Shown here piece by piece: positions 15,948 to 23,969 of a stretch of 33,136 nucleotides of DNA. The translations under genes and the position numbers were made by a program. Below the pieces are notes generated by a model, which worked only from the letters and a program-made list of their open reading frames with translations, had not been told where the DNA came from and ran no database searches. This stretch comes from Thiotrichaceae bacterium. Lineage in GTDB: Bacteria; Pseudomonadota; Gammaproteobacteria; Beggiatoales; Beggiatoaceae. Numbering within the stretch: the stretch's first letter is position 1; every line of letters begins with the position of its first letter. The stretch is from NCBI GenBank assembly GCA_016745055.1, contig JADGDF010000033.1, forward strand, positions 1-33,136. Reading direction: 5' to 3'.

Positions 15948-16911
15948 ATATTTCGGGTATTTCCCAATCCAAGTTATATTTGGCAAAAATTTCTCTTACT
16001 TTTTTTGACTGGATTTTTCTGATTGCAGTATCTAATTTGTTAAGTATTTTTTGGACATCCTTTTTGGTTTTTCGAATACCTATATAATACTGAATTGGTT
16101 TATGCCGACCTGCATAACGAACATCTTTGTACCATCCCTTTTTTCTAAGCAAGGTTTCTCCAAGATGTTTATTAGCATAAACTGCAACTTTTTTTGAATC
16201 TATTTTCACAAGGCTTTTGAAAGCTTCTTCATTGTCACTGGTTTCACCAATAGTAATAGGTATCTCTCTATTATTTTTCTCTAATCCTTTTAAGGATGTA
16301 TAAGTTCCAGATGGCCCATAAGCAAAAACTTGATAGCCTTTAATATCTTTTGGCTCTTTATATAACAAATCATTATCATTCTTTACAAAAAAACCATACT
16401 CTGTAAGAAGAATAACTGTTGATTTATAAAGCCACTTTTCCCGTCCGTCATTCCATGATATGACAAAAAGTCCATCTTCAGTGTTATCTTTAACTCTCTC
16501 TTGAGCTTCTTTCCACTCTTCAAATATTTTTATAGCACAATCTATTTCAGCTTCTAAACAAGCGAGTTTCACCAATTTAACTGCTGACCCATCTGGTTTA
16601 TCTTCATAGAAAACATCTTTAAATTGAAACGAGCCAAACTCTTGAGTATTTAATTTCAAAACTGGCCCTGACAAAATACGTTTCGTCTTACCCTTCCATT
16701 GGCCAGTGAGAGGCAAGCCTGCATCCCTTTGAAATTTGAACAAAGCAACTTTCATATTGCTGTCTATAACACCAGTTAGGTCACTTTTAGAACCATAATA
16801 CCCTCTTTCCTCCAGCTTTAATTGAACATCAAATATGCTTAGATCATCTGATATGGCAATGTTAGATAGTGATAACAAAAAAACAATGATGAGTGTTCTA
16901 ATTTGTATCAT
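15937..16911 (-). CDS. exported peptidoglycan-binding / solute-binding-like protein
   Basis: A 324-residue protein with a signal peptide (TLIIVFLLSLSNIAIS before DD). Residues about 25–85 form a PG_binding_1 domain (FDVQLKLEERGYYGSKSDL, VIDSNMKVALFKFQRDAGLP, TGQWKGKTKRIL). Residues about 90–315 look like a type-3 extracellular solute-binding domain: SAVKLVKLACLEAEIDCAIK, DGLFVISWNDGREKWLYKS, YGFFVKNDNDLLYKEPKDIKGYQVFAYGPSGTYTS. Such a receptor could dock on the cell wall and sense a small periplasmic ligand; no transporter genes accompany it. Convergent with, and overlapping by 11 bases, the membrane protein of the kinase operon. An Rpn-nuclease remnant ends two bases before its start codon. 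Confidence 0.82.
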   Translation of the reverse strand: MIQIRTLIIVFLLSLSNIAISDDLSIFDVQLKLEERGYYGSKSDLTGVIDSNMKVALFKFQRDAGLPLTGQWKGKTKRILSGPVLKLNTQEFGSFQFKDVFYEDKPDGSAVKLVKLACLEAEIDCAIKIFEEWKEAQERVKDNTEDGLFVISWNDGREKWLYKSTVILLTEYGFFVKNDNDLLYKEPKDIKGYQVFAYGPSGTYTSLKGLEKNNREIPITIGETSDNEEAFKSLVKIDSKKVAVYANKHLGETLLRKKGWYKDVRYAGRHKPIQYYIGIRKTKKDVQKILNKLDTAIRKIQSKKVREIFAKYNLDWEIPEISMD

Positions 16912-16913
16912 GT

Positions 16914-17249
16914 CTTATATCCTTCGTCCAATGTAGGCAGTTTTCAAATATCGTCTAATCAGTACTCTTCCCCTAATGGCTTCCTCAAGCAAATGCATTT
17001 GGGTATTTTTTTCCATGAGCGCTTCAAGGCGACTTTGATAAGTGTGTAATTTTGTTCATTTTCTAAGAAGTGCCGCATAATTCCCATAAATTATTGTTCG
17101 TTATAGGGATTTTTGATCGTGGACTCTGTAATTTGTGCTTCAGGCTCCAATATTGCGTTGAGAAAATGAATCAGTAAATTTTTATTCTCATCACTACCAA
17201 GAATAGCTTTAAAAACGCAGTCGGCTGTGGGATTAATCTTGTGTGTCAT
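16914..17249 (-). pseudogene. Rpn / PD-(D/E)XK nuclease-family transposase remnant
   Basis: From an ATG at 17249 the frame reads MTHKINPTADCVFKAILG and SDENKNLLIHFLNAILEPEA, then stops after NPYNEQ. This is the N-terminal signature of the PDDEXK_2/Rpn family. A further piece in shifted frames (HFLENEQNYTL, then RLEALMEKNTQMHLLEEAIR up to a TAA at about 16916) is the typical C-terminal helix. The middle, some 200 residues, is deleted. The ATG lies inside the end of the upstream binding-protein gene (17-base overlap). Confidence 0.7.
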
Positions 17250-18240
17250 GCGAAAGAACAATCAGTAATCGGTGAATCCAGCCTTGTTTATCAGGATCAT
17301 CAAGTGATTGTACCCATAGCCAATCACCTTGCGGCTTAAATTTTTCATCATCCACGACTTTTTTAACTTTTTTGCCTCTTTCCAAAACACTTAAGATTTT
17401 GGTATAAGCAGAAGGTTGTTCCCGTAAAGGAGCAATTGATACACGTATTTCAAACGGATATTGTTTTTTTTCAGCCGATTGCGAAGTACTGAAGGATGGC
17501 AACTTTTCTTGCAACGATTCAACAACTTGTTTTTTGTCCTCATCTGCCAAGCTGTTAAATTTTTCTTCTATTGTATTCATTACATGGATAGCTTTAAATT
17601 GGTGTTTTAGATTTTCTGCTGATAAACCCTTGGTATGTGTAGCTACTTTCAGGATAATTTTCATAGCGTCGTATATCATGAGTGTAGAGGCATTTGGTTT
17701 TGAACCATAGCGATCTTTATAACGTTCTCTCAACTTGGGATCATCAGCGTGTTTTGGTATCGAAAGAAGTTGAAACCCTTCTACGGTTTGATGTCGTTTT
17801 TGCAAATCGGGAGAAGGTTCAGCGGACTCAGGAAAGGGTACAATATGTAAAATTTTTTTATCAGAATTAATTTTCTTACCAACTTCTTTAGTACAAGGAT
17901 CGCCTGCTAATGTAAAGATTATTTGAGGTTTCTTTTCCGTAATTAATTCACTAGTCAAGTTAGCTGCAGTTTCACAATTTGAACCATGATCCCTGCTATA
18001 ATATTCCACTTGCTTTCTTTGAACTTCATCTTGTTCATTCATAGCCAAAAAGATAGCGTTTTCTCCACTTTTTGCTAAATTATCATATGCACCCGTAAAA
18101 GGTAAAATGATTCCCAGCTTTAACTCTTCCGCCAAAGCTTGTAGAGGTAAACTGCTTGCCAATAAGTACACACTCACAGTTAGTAGTAACATCGTGGTGA
18201 AAAATCCATTTGACTTTTGACTTTTCTGTACTTTTTTCAT
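17233..18240 (-). CDS. exported ABC-type ligand-binding (PBP type 1) protein with SH3b domain
   Basis: A 335-residue exported protein. After a basic N-terminus and signal sequence (MLLLTVSVYLLASSLPLQALA) comes a leucine/branched-chain-type periplasmic binding fold: LKLGIILPFTGAYDNLAKSG, ETAANLTSELITEKKPQIIF, then RYKDRYGSKPNASTLMIYDAM. The usual central 100 or so residues between these parts are missing, so the ligand cleft is shortened. Residues about 255–325 form an SH3b-like domain (VSIAPLREQPSAYTKILSVLERGKKV, WLWVQSL, GWIHRLLI), which often binds peptidoglycan. The start at 18240 (MKKVQKSQ) gives a normal signal peptide; ATGs at 18258 and 18276 are alternatives. No permease is nearby. Together with the neighbour at 15937 it makes a second binding domain joined to a putative wall-binding module. 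Confidence 0.8.
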   Translation of the reverse strand: MKKVQKSQKSNGFFTTMLLLTVSVYLLASSLPLQALAEELKLGIILPFTGAYDNLAKSGENAIFLAMNEQDEVQRKQVEYYSRDHGSNCETAANLTSELITEKKPQIIFTLAGDPCTKEVGKKINSDKKILHIVPFPESAEPSPDLQKRHQTVEGFQLLSIPKHADDPKLRERYKDRYGSKPNASTLMIYDAMKIILKVATHTKGLSAENLKHQFKAIHVMNTIEEKFNSLADEDKKQVVESLQEKLPSFSTSQSAEKKQYPFEIRVSIAPLREQPSAYTKILSVLERGKKVKKVVDDEKFKPQGDWLWVQSLDDPDKQGWIHRLLIVLSHDTQD

Positions 18241-18370
18241 AAACACTTTCTCGCTCATTACTTTGAAAATTAACATCTTACGTCAGTTAGATTGTAACTA
18301 ATGACAAGAGAATAACATTAGTATATCATGATAATTTCTCTTACTTCAAAAACATTTTGGACAAAAGAAA

Positions 18371-20305
18371 ATGAATGCGACTTTGTGGTTAATTGTATTT
18401 GTTACCTTGTATTGGGGCTATTGTCTCTATTGGGGAATTCGTGGTAGTCGATTATCCCATACAGCAGAAGATTATTTTATCGCAAATCGCTCGTTACCCT
18501 TACTAGTTTTCATTTTGGCCGCTACCGCCACGTCTTTTTCTGCTTGGACATTTGTTGGGCATTCTGGTGGAGTCTATTCAGACGGCTTTCAATACGTATA
18601 CGCTTCCTTTTACGCCATTACCATTCCTTTTACTGGCATGCTCTTTCTAAAGCGCCAGTGGTTGTTAGGACAAAGATTTGGCTATGTGACCCCTGGCGAA
18701 ATGTTCGCTGACTATTTTAATTCTCCGATTATTATGCGGTTACTTGTGATATTAATTGCCCTGTGTTTCTCCGTACCCTACTTAGGACTTCAACTGCAAG
18801 CATCAGGTATATTATCTGAAGTCATTACTAGACATACCGACTACCCTATATCTGAGGAATTTGGTATGTGGTTACTTGCTTCCGTATTAATTACTTATGT
18901 TGTTATGGGAGGACTTCGTGCTATAGCTTATGTAGATAATATGCAAGCCGTGCTGCTAGCAGTAGGCCTTATAGTGTTAGGTACGATTGTTTTATTTTAC
19001 GTAGGTGGTTGGGAACAGTTGAACGAAGGCATTGCCGCATTAGCTCAGGTAGATTTAGTGGACTCTGCTAAACCAAGCCTAACGCCAGATGGCAACAGTC
19101 ACTATCTTGCAATTTCTGGGATGGTTCAACCTGTGTGGAGTGCAAAGGAGGCAGTAGGTGGTCAATGGACGGGTATAATGATACTCACCTTTATGCTTGC
19201 ATTGATGGGTATTCAATCTTCTCCTGCGTTTTCCATGTGGGCCTTTTCCAGTCAAAATGCTAATGCATTCGCGCCACAACAAGTTTGGGCTTCTTCGTTG
19301 ATTATTGGTTTTATCTTGATTATTTTTACTCCCATCATAGGTATGGGCGCCCATTTTTTGGGCAGTGATGCAGCAATGAACCAAGCTTACCCTGAGTATA
19401 TTACCAGCATCATGGTTCCCAATGATTTAGAAAATCCCCGCAACTTAGTGCCTCTATTGATTAAACTAACCACAGATATATCTCCTTGGCTCCCAGGATT
19501 ATTAGCTATTTGTGCTTTGGCCGCCATTCAATCAACAGGGGCTTCTTATATGTTTACGGCGGGAGGATTGATTAGTCGAGATTTCATTAAACCTTTGGCA
19601 ATGCCAAAGGCCAGTGATACTACTCAAATATTATTTGGACGTTTAAGTATTGTCATAGTTGCTTTGTTGGCTTTGATTTTTGTAACATCATATAAAGATG
19701 GTTTAGTACTAACAGGCGGTTTGGCAGTCGCTTATGGATTACAAATGTGGCCAGCTTTAGTTGCAATTTGTTGGTGGCCATTTCTGACACGACAAGGCAT
19801 TATTGTTGGGTTAATAGCAGGAATGATCGTTGTAACTTTAACAGATAAAATAGGACAAGACTTTTTTAACTTGCCATGGGGACGTTTTCCACTAACAGTC
19901 CATTCTGCGGGTTGGGGCATACTTTTTAATTTTACGTTAGCGATTCTGGTATCTTTGTTAACTCAAAATAAAGAAGAAACTCAACATCGGCAAAAATTCC
20001 ACCAAGTTTTTAAAAATCATGCCAGTTTATCTGAAAATAAGCGAGGTTGGATACTGCCAGCCTGGTTTATGGTGATTGGCTGGTTTTTATTTGCGGTGGG
20101 GCCATTAGCGGTGTTCGGCAATACTTTTTTTGGTGATCCCAAAGACCCAATAAGTTGGTTATTCGGTATTCCTTCTATCTGGGCATGGCAAATTATTTGG
20201 TGGGCATTGGGCGTTGGAATGATGTGGTTCCTAGCCTATAAAATGGAAATGTCCACAGCACCAACACCGAGTAAATCCGATAGTTTAGCGTCATTTGAGA
20301 AATGA
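18371..20305 (+). CDS. sodium:solute symporter family (SSS) transporter
   Basis: A 644-residue polytopic protein with about 13–14 membrane spans. Family features are the N-terminal span followed by HTAEDYFIANRSLPLLVFILAATATSFSAWTFVG, the GLQLQASGILSEVI and VVMGGLRAIAYVDNMQAVLL blocks, and an IQSTGASYMFTAGGLISRDF motif in the sodium-binding core. The C-terminal extension with two more spans (ILPAWFMVIGWFLFAVGPLAVFG, WAWQIIWWALGVGMMWFLAY) resembles the long SSS branch. The substrate cannot be read from sequence. It is divergent from the PBP–SH3b gene by 130 bases and is followed 6 bases after its stop by a dispersed repeat. Confidence 0.93.
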   Translation: MNATLWLIVFVTLYWGYCLYWGIRGSRLSHTAEDYFIANRSLPLLVFILAATATSFSAWTFVGHSGGVYSDGFQYVYASFYAITIPFTGMLFLKRQWLLGQRFGYVTPGEMFADYFNSPIIMRLLVILIALCFSVPYLGLQLQASGILSEVITRHTDYPISEEFGMWLLASVLITYVVMGGLRAIAYVDNMQAVLLAVGLIVLGTIVLFYVGGWEQLNEGIAALAQVDLVDSAKPSLTPDGNSHYLAISGMVQPVWSAKEAVGGQWTGIMILTFMLALMGIQSSPAFSMWAFSSQNANAFAPQQVWASSLIIGFILIIFTPIIGMGAHFLGSDAAMNQAYPEYITSIMVPNDLENPRNLVPLLIKLTTDISPWLPGLLAICALAAIQSTGASYMFTAGGLISRDFIKPLAMPKASDTTQILFGRLSIVIVALLALIFVTSYKDGLVLTGGLAVAYGLQMWPALVAICWWPFLTRQGIIVGLIAGMIVVTLTDKIGQDFFNLPWGRFPLTVHSAGWGILFNFTLAILVSLLTQNKEETQHRQKFHQVFKNHASLSENKRGWILPAWFMVIGWFLFAVGPLAVFGNTFFGDPKDPISWLFGIPSIWAWQIIWWALGVGMMWFLAYKMEMSTAPTPSKSDSLASFEK

Positions 20306-20310
20306 ACAAC

Positions 20311-20326
20311 TCACGTTACGCAAAAA
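20311..20326 (+). repeat. 16-bp dispersed repeat, copy 2
   Basis: TCACGTTACGCAAAAA, identical to 12593–12608 and again just behind a stop codon. It may be an insertion-sequence end or a repeat inserted at transcript 3' ends. Confidence 0.6.
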
Positions 20327-20654
20327 CTTGCTCGTTGAGTAAAATTGACAAATGCTTGGACACCCAAGGTAATGTTACGATGACAATTCGTAAGATGGAT
20401 AAGGTGCATCTTTTTTGCACTGTTATCCGTCATTTGGAACACAAAAAAATCTTGCCATCGTTGCAGTGACGATCTCAAACTTGCACTCTGCTTGGCATAA
20501 TCTCACTTTTTTTGAAAAATAGAAACATAACTGTTTCCATATTTATTCTAAAAAATTAAAGGGGAAATTCCCATCTAAAATTTGAACATCTGAAAAAGGC
20601 ATTTTTGGAAACGAGGTTACTTCTACAGATGCAGCAATAGTTAACTACATCAAT

Positions 20655-20675
20655 CCCTCCTTTGAGTAAGGAGGG
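20655..20675. terminator. GC-rich hairpin downstream of the RND remnant
   Basis: CCCTCCTT (20655–20662) pairs perfectly with AAGGAGGG (20668–20675) around a five-base loop. It could end transcription leaving the RND remnant on the minus strand, but there is no strong T-run, so it may instead be a dispersed repeat. Confidence 0.4.
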
Positions 20676-20701
20676 GAGTAGGAGTGGCTGGAAAAATTAT
20701 C

Positions 20702-21285
20702 TTATGCTGAAGAAGCTTTTTTCTTCCCAATAGCGATTAGCAAAGGTGGTAAAAGTAAAAAGTCCAAAATAAGTGCTAATGCGATTGTAATTGCGGTCAA
20801 TAATCTCATACCTGCGTTTATTTGGAAATGAGAAGTCGATAAAATTAAGAAACCTGCAATTAACACGACCGTGGTAATCCATAACGCGGTACCAACATTG
20901 TGAAAGGCATAGCGGACTGCTTCAATGGAATCAAAGCCATTTTCTCGTCTTGCACGTAAATACTTGCTGATAAAGTGAATCGTATCATCCACCACAATAC
21001 CCACTGTCATACCCGCTACAACTGAAAGTGCCATACCGACTTGGCCAACAAAAATGCCCCATACCCCAAAAGCCACAGCGGCAGGTAAAATATTTGGTGC
21101 TAAGCTAAGCATGCCGTATTTAAAGGATTTTAGAGCAAAAATGAGAATCATGGAAATTAGCACTAATGCAACACCAGCTCCAGTCAACATTGCTCGAATA
21201 TTAGAATAACCAATATGCGCAAACATGACTGATGTACCACTGCCAGGTGTGATCATTGAAGGTAAAGCATTTTCAGCCAGGTAGC
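20702..21285 (-). pseudogene. RND/MMPL-family transporter, C-terminal fragment
   Basis: From ENALPSMITPGSGTSVMFAH onward this is the last part of a hydrophobe-exporter-like RND protein: spans ALVLISMILIFAL, LAPNILPAAVAFGVWGIFVG, the proton-relay-type segment GMTVGIVVDDTIHFISKYLRARREN, and WITTVVLIAGFLIL and ITIALALILDFLLLPPLLIAIG. About 190 residues remain of a family of 750–900, so the N-terminal half and periplasmic domains are gone. The frame continues to 21361 through unrelated, repeat-derived codons (MARMWRNVRWFWFF). The break coincides with a tandem GCCAGGTA duplication (21276–21291) and a hairpin. A non-functional relic. Confidence 0.85.
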
Positions 21286-21293
21286 CAGGTAGG

Positions 21294-21319
21294 GTGCGCA
21301 CCGTCTTTTTGGTGCGCAC
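21294..21319. repeat. perfect hairpin at the RND break point
   Basis: GTGCGCACC (21294–21302) pairs perfectly with GGTGCGCAC (21311–21319) around the loop GTCTTTTT. It follows immediately after two tandem copies of GCCAGGTA, at the junction where RND coding similarity ends. Its role may be that of a REP element or an insertion-sequence end. Confidence 0.6.
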
Positions 21320-21396
21320 GAAAAACCAAAACCACCTGACATTCCTCCACATTCGCGCCACAAACTCTACTTAGCTCAATCGTTTAACCTCCTTAG

Positions 21397-21615
21397 AAAC
21401 CCGTCAAGCTAATAATAGCCAGTTATCAATACGCCCTAGCTCTGACTGGACAGCGAACACAGCTCAAAGAACACTCTGAGCGAGTAGCCACTTACCACTA
21501 CGATGATCTGTATCGTTTGACCGAAGAAAAGATCACAGATAATGATACGACACTGGACTTTAGTTATCAATATGATCGCTGCAAGACAAGGAAAGGCGAA
21601 GCCGGTGTCAAGTAG
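21397..21615 (+). pseudogene. RHS/YD-repeat protein fragment
   Basis: The open frame carries about 50 residues of RHS repeat: IASYQYALALTGQRTQL, then ATYHYDDLYRLTEEKI and TTLDFSYQYD, the typical spacing of YD motifs. It has no start codon. After SYQYDRC it runs into unrelated codons and stops. The genuine protein would be over 1000 residues, so this is a stray fragment of a toxin-delivery or wall-associated RHS gene, moved or left by rearrangement. Confidence 0.75.
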
Positions 21616-21975
21616 TAAGCGATTAGCTGAGGTTCAAAAATACGGGAAAACAAGATAGATAGAAGGGCGATAGTCCTTCTGTGCGTTTTTCGGGATTTTT
21701 GGACAAGCTCAACGTCAAGTCATGGAGGACTCGGGTGACGGAGAGCGGAGTGAAACGGAGTACGGAGTCGCTCGTATGGAGGCCGGACGGGTCGTCGGGG
21801 CAAGCCAACTAGCGTCTCGCTGACGTGAGTCGCTCTAAGGGATAGGACGTCCCATGAATGCCACGAAATCTCGGCGAGACTCAGGGGTATTAAAGCAAAA
21901 AATGTGTAGTAAATATTCGGTCTGGAGATACTCGTTGCTGAATAATATAAGCATTTATATCCATATTTTGAGCAA
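21616..21975. other. GC-richer structured region, possible IS200/IS605-type end
   Basis: Bases about 21700–21890 are visibly richer in G and C than anything nearby and contain repeated CGGAGT words and several stems: AGAAGG/CCTTCT (21661–21680) and AGCGTCTCGC/GTGAGTCGCT (21811–21834, one mismatch and a G·U). A short plus-strand frame (GDGERSETEYGVARMEAGRV) would fit the basic tail of a TnpB-like protein, but this is weak. A conserved 53-base repeat closes the region. Confidence 0.4.
21836..21888 (+). repeat. 53-bp dispersed repeat, copy 1
   Basis: Shares about 40 of 53 positions with the reverse complement of 32337–32389. Identical cores are GGGATAGGACGTCCC and CACGAAATCTC. It lies at the end of the GC-richer stretch. 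Confidence 0.7.
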
Positions 21976-23190
21976 TTAGTCTGAGTTTAATGGAACAATT
22001 GTATCCAAATTTAGTAAAAACTTAGGTAGCGTGGAAGAATTATCAATTGTTGCAAGGTCTAATTGTAATTCCAGTTGATACTTTTCTGATAATTGGTCGC
22101 CTGCATAAACAACAGGTAAGGATAAAACGCCCGTGCTGTTGTCAAAAGTCGGTATGTCGCCCAATGTTGCTACAAGCAAAGGAATTTCACTGTAGGTACT
22201 AATGGAATGATCTGTTGTATGTAATGCAAACCGTTCATCCGTTAAATCACGTAATAAACCCGTATTGAAAATAAATTCACTTGTTTCACCACTTTTGACT
22301 TTGACAATAGGTAAATGGAGACGTTCATCTGCATAACGAGGTTCCGCAACGGCTGCATAAAACATCAATGCAATTACAAAGTGACCTTGAGTACTTGGAT
22401 GTAAATCATCCCAATAAAAATGTTGCTCAGGGTTATTGCACACTGTTTCAGCTTCAATATCAACACAAGATTCTGTAAAGTTAGTAAAGCTCAACTCAGT
22501 AGAATTTGTCAGCGTTGTTTCGTCTTGTAATATGGCTAAACTTTCGGGAATATCCACCAAAATCACCTTTGAGTCTTGGAGATTTTCTGCTAACAGGTTG
22601 TTAAAAGAGAGAGTTAAATTAGCTAACATCGAACCCATGACACTTTGTGACATTCTTGGCGTTTTCGCTAGATCAGGTATGTTTGGTACCAAAATATGTT
22701 GAGCACCGTGCTGCTGAAGTTGTTCAACGGCATTTACAATATGATTAACGCCTTCATTTATGACCGTCTGGGCTTGAAAAATACTACTAATTTCCAGAAA
22801 ATCGTTGCTGCCTATCCAAATAATGTATAAAGCGTCAGGATCAGTCTGTTCTGTCGTCACTAAATAGTTGTCTATTTGCTGCTGCAAACCTGATAAATCG
22901 TTAAATCTATCATCTAAAGTGTTTGTCGTACCCGAAGTGGCACCAGCCCAAGCAAAGTTAGTTTCTGGGGTGTACGTTAAATTTAAAAGGGGTGCAAGCT
23001 GCTCTGGCCAAACAGGACCATTACTTATTCGGCCTTGGTAATAAGGTTCTGGCGGCAACTGCCCTTCTGAAGCTTCGAAAAGGCGCCCTGTATCAGAAAG
23101 ACTGTCTCCAAAGATATAGATATTACTGTATGGATAGCTCCAAACGGTGCTATAAAAGCTGATGGTCAATATGAACAATAATATTCGCAT
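21976..23190 (-). CDS. exported GDSL-family esterase/lipase
   Basis: A 404-residue protein with a signal peptide (MRILLFILTISFYSTVWS) and a GDSL hydrolase domain over residues about 22–285. Block I is YIFGDSLSDTG with the nucleophile Ser30, an oxyanion Gly is in WAGATSG, block III is IIWIGSNDF with the Asn, and block V is WDDLHPSTQGH with catalytic Asp261 and His264. The last 120 residues are beta-rich and lack an obvious autotransporter barrel. The start at 23190 gives a normal signal peptide with AGGG nine bases upstream; the frame is open further but that extension is not secretory. Probably periplasmic or secreted esterase; substrate unknown. A single gene. Confidence 0.9.
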   Translation of the reverse strand: MRILLFILTISFYSTVWSYPYSNIYIFGDSLSDTGRLFEASEGQLPPEPYYQGRISNGPVWPEQLAPLLNLTYTPETNFAWAGATSGTTNTLDDRFNDLSGLQQQIDNYLVTTEQTDPDALYIIWIGSNDFLEISSIFQAQTVINEGVNHIVNAVEQLQQHGAQHILVPNIPDLAKTPRMSQSVMGSMLANLTLSFNNLLAENLQDSKVILVDIPESLAILQDETTLTNSTELSFTNFTESCVDIEAETVCNNPEQHFYWDDLHPSTQGHFVIALMFYAAVAEPRYADERLHLPIVKVKSGETSEFIFNTGLLRDLTDERFALHTTDHSISTYSEIPLLVATLGDIPTFDNSTGVLSLPVVYAGDQLSEKYQLELQLDLATIDNSSTLPKFLLNLDTIVPLNSD

Positions 23191-23457
23191 TGCCTTAATC
23201 CCTATGAGTTTATACTGTTGCAACAACAAACTGATGATTAATGCTTTTTCATTTGCTGATTTTCCACCTATATTATAAACTTGTACGAGATTTTGAACAG
23301 GGTTTAAGCACAAACTAAACTCGCTGTGCTTAAAAAGTAACATAATCCACAAAAAGACTTTATCATATTCACCTAAATTATGCTGATAATTGACTGATTT
23401 ACGGATGAAATTAAATCTCTTATGATATGAGTTTATTTACTATTTGATATAGATAAA

Positions 23458-23805
23458 ATGACAGATATACCAATTTTGGATATTCGTGTATTTGAACGAA
23501 TGAAAAAAGAAATACGGGCGAGCGGGATGAATTGGCTTGTAGACCTTTATATACAAGAAGTTCCTAATTACTTAACTAATATTCGCCAAGCATTGGCCCA
23601 AAACGACAAAGAAGCTGTATACCTTGCAGCCCATAAGTTTAAAGGAGGGAGTGCTAATTTAGGGGCTAAATTAATCGTTAACCTCTGTAAACAAATTGAG
23701 GATACAACACGTAACGGCTCGTTTACAGAACTGCATGAACAATTTTCCCTGCTAGAAGAAGCTGTTCAAAAAACAACCACTGAATTACAAATATTAAAGG
23801 GATAA
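23458..23805 (+). CDS. stand-alone histidine phosphotransfer (HPt) protein
   Basis: A 115-residue four-helix-bundle protein whose phospho-acceptor motif is AAHKFKGGSANLGAKLI, with His59 and the typical following Lys and Gly-Gly-Ser. Such proteins relay phosphate between a hybrid kinase's receiver and a final response regulator. The neighbouring 1971-residue hybrid kinase ends with a receiver and no recognisable HPt, and the REC–GGDEF protein offers a terminal receiver, so this protein is a good candidate for the link, although it lies on the other strand with an ABC-2-like gene between. No Shine–Dalgarno is obvious. Confidence 0.9.
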   Translation: MTDIPILDIRVFERMKKEIRASGMNWLVDLYIQEVPNYLTNIRQALAQNDKEAVYLAAHKFKGGSANLGAKLIVNLCKQIEDTTRNGSFTELHEQFSLLEEAVQKTTTELQILKG

Positions 23806-23969
23806 ACATAACCATTATCCGCGACAACCTACTACAGTGATGCAAAAACGAAACAATGGATAATCATCCTGCCCAAAGTTTACCAAATATTTTTTAATGT
23901 AAATAGGCAACCTTTTTTATAGATCATGATTAAATCATTTTTTCTTACACAAAGTTAATTGAACCAACA

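Larger units (their letters stand above)
20306..20701. other. non-coding stretch with repeats and hairpins
   Basis: No gene seen. Contents: the 16-base repeat, a bulged hairpin (GGATAAGGTGCA at 20397–20408 with TGCACTGTTATCC at 20416–20428) that could terminate the symporter transcript, AT-rich sequence, and the CCCTCCTT hairpin. Confidence 0.5.

Noticed and set aside
21294-21319. Rho-independent terminator
   Set aside because: Stem is followed by CGAAAAACC rather than a T-run, and no active gene ends here.
20702-21361. Intact 219-residue transporter
   Set aside because: The first 28 codons are unrelated to RND proteins and the remainder is only the C-terminal quarter of the family.
21700-21890. 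Group II intron or known riboswitch in the GC-richer stretch
   Set aside because: No domain V/VI pattern with the AGC/GAAA arrangement and no recognisable riboswitch core could be found by eye.
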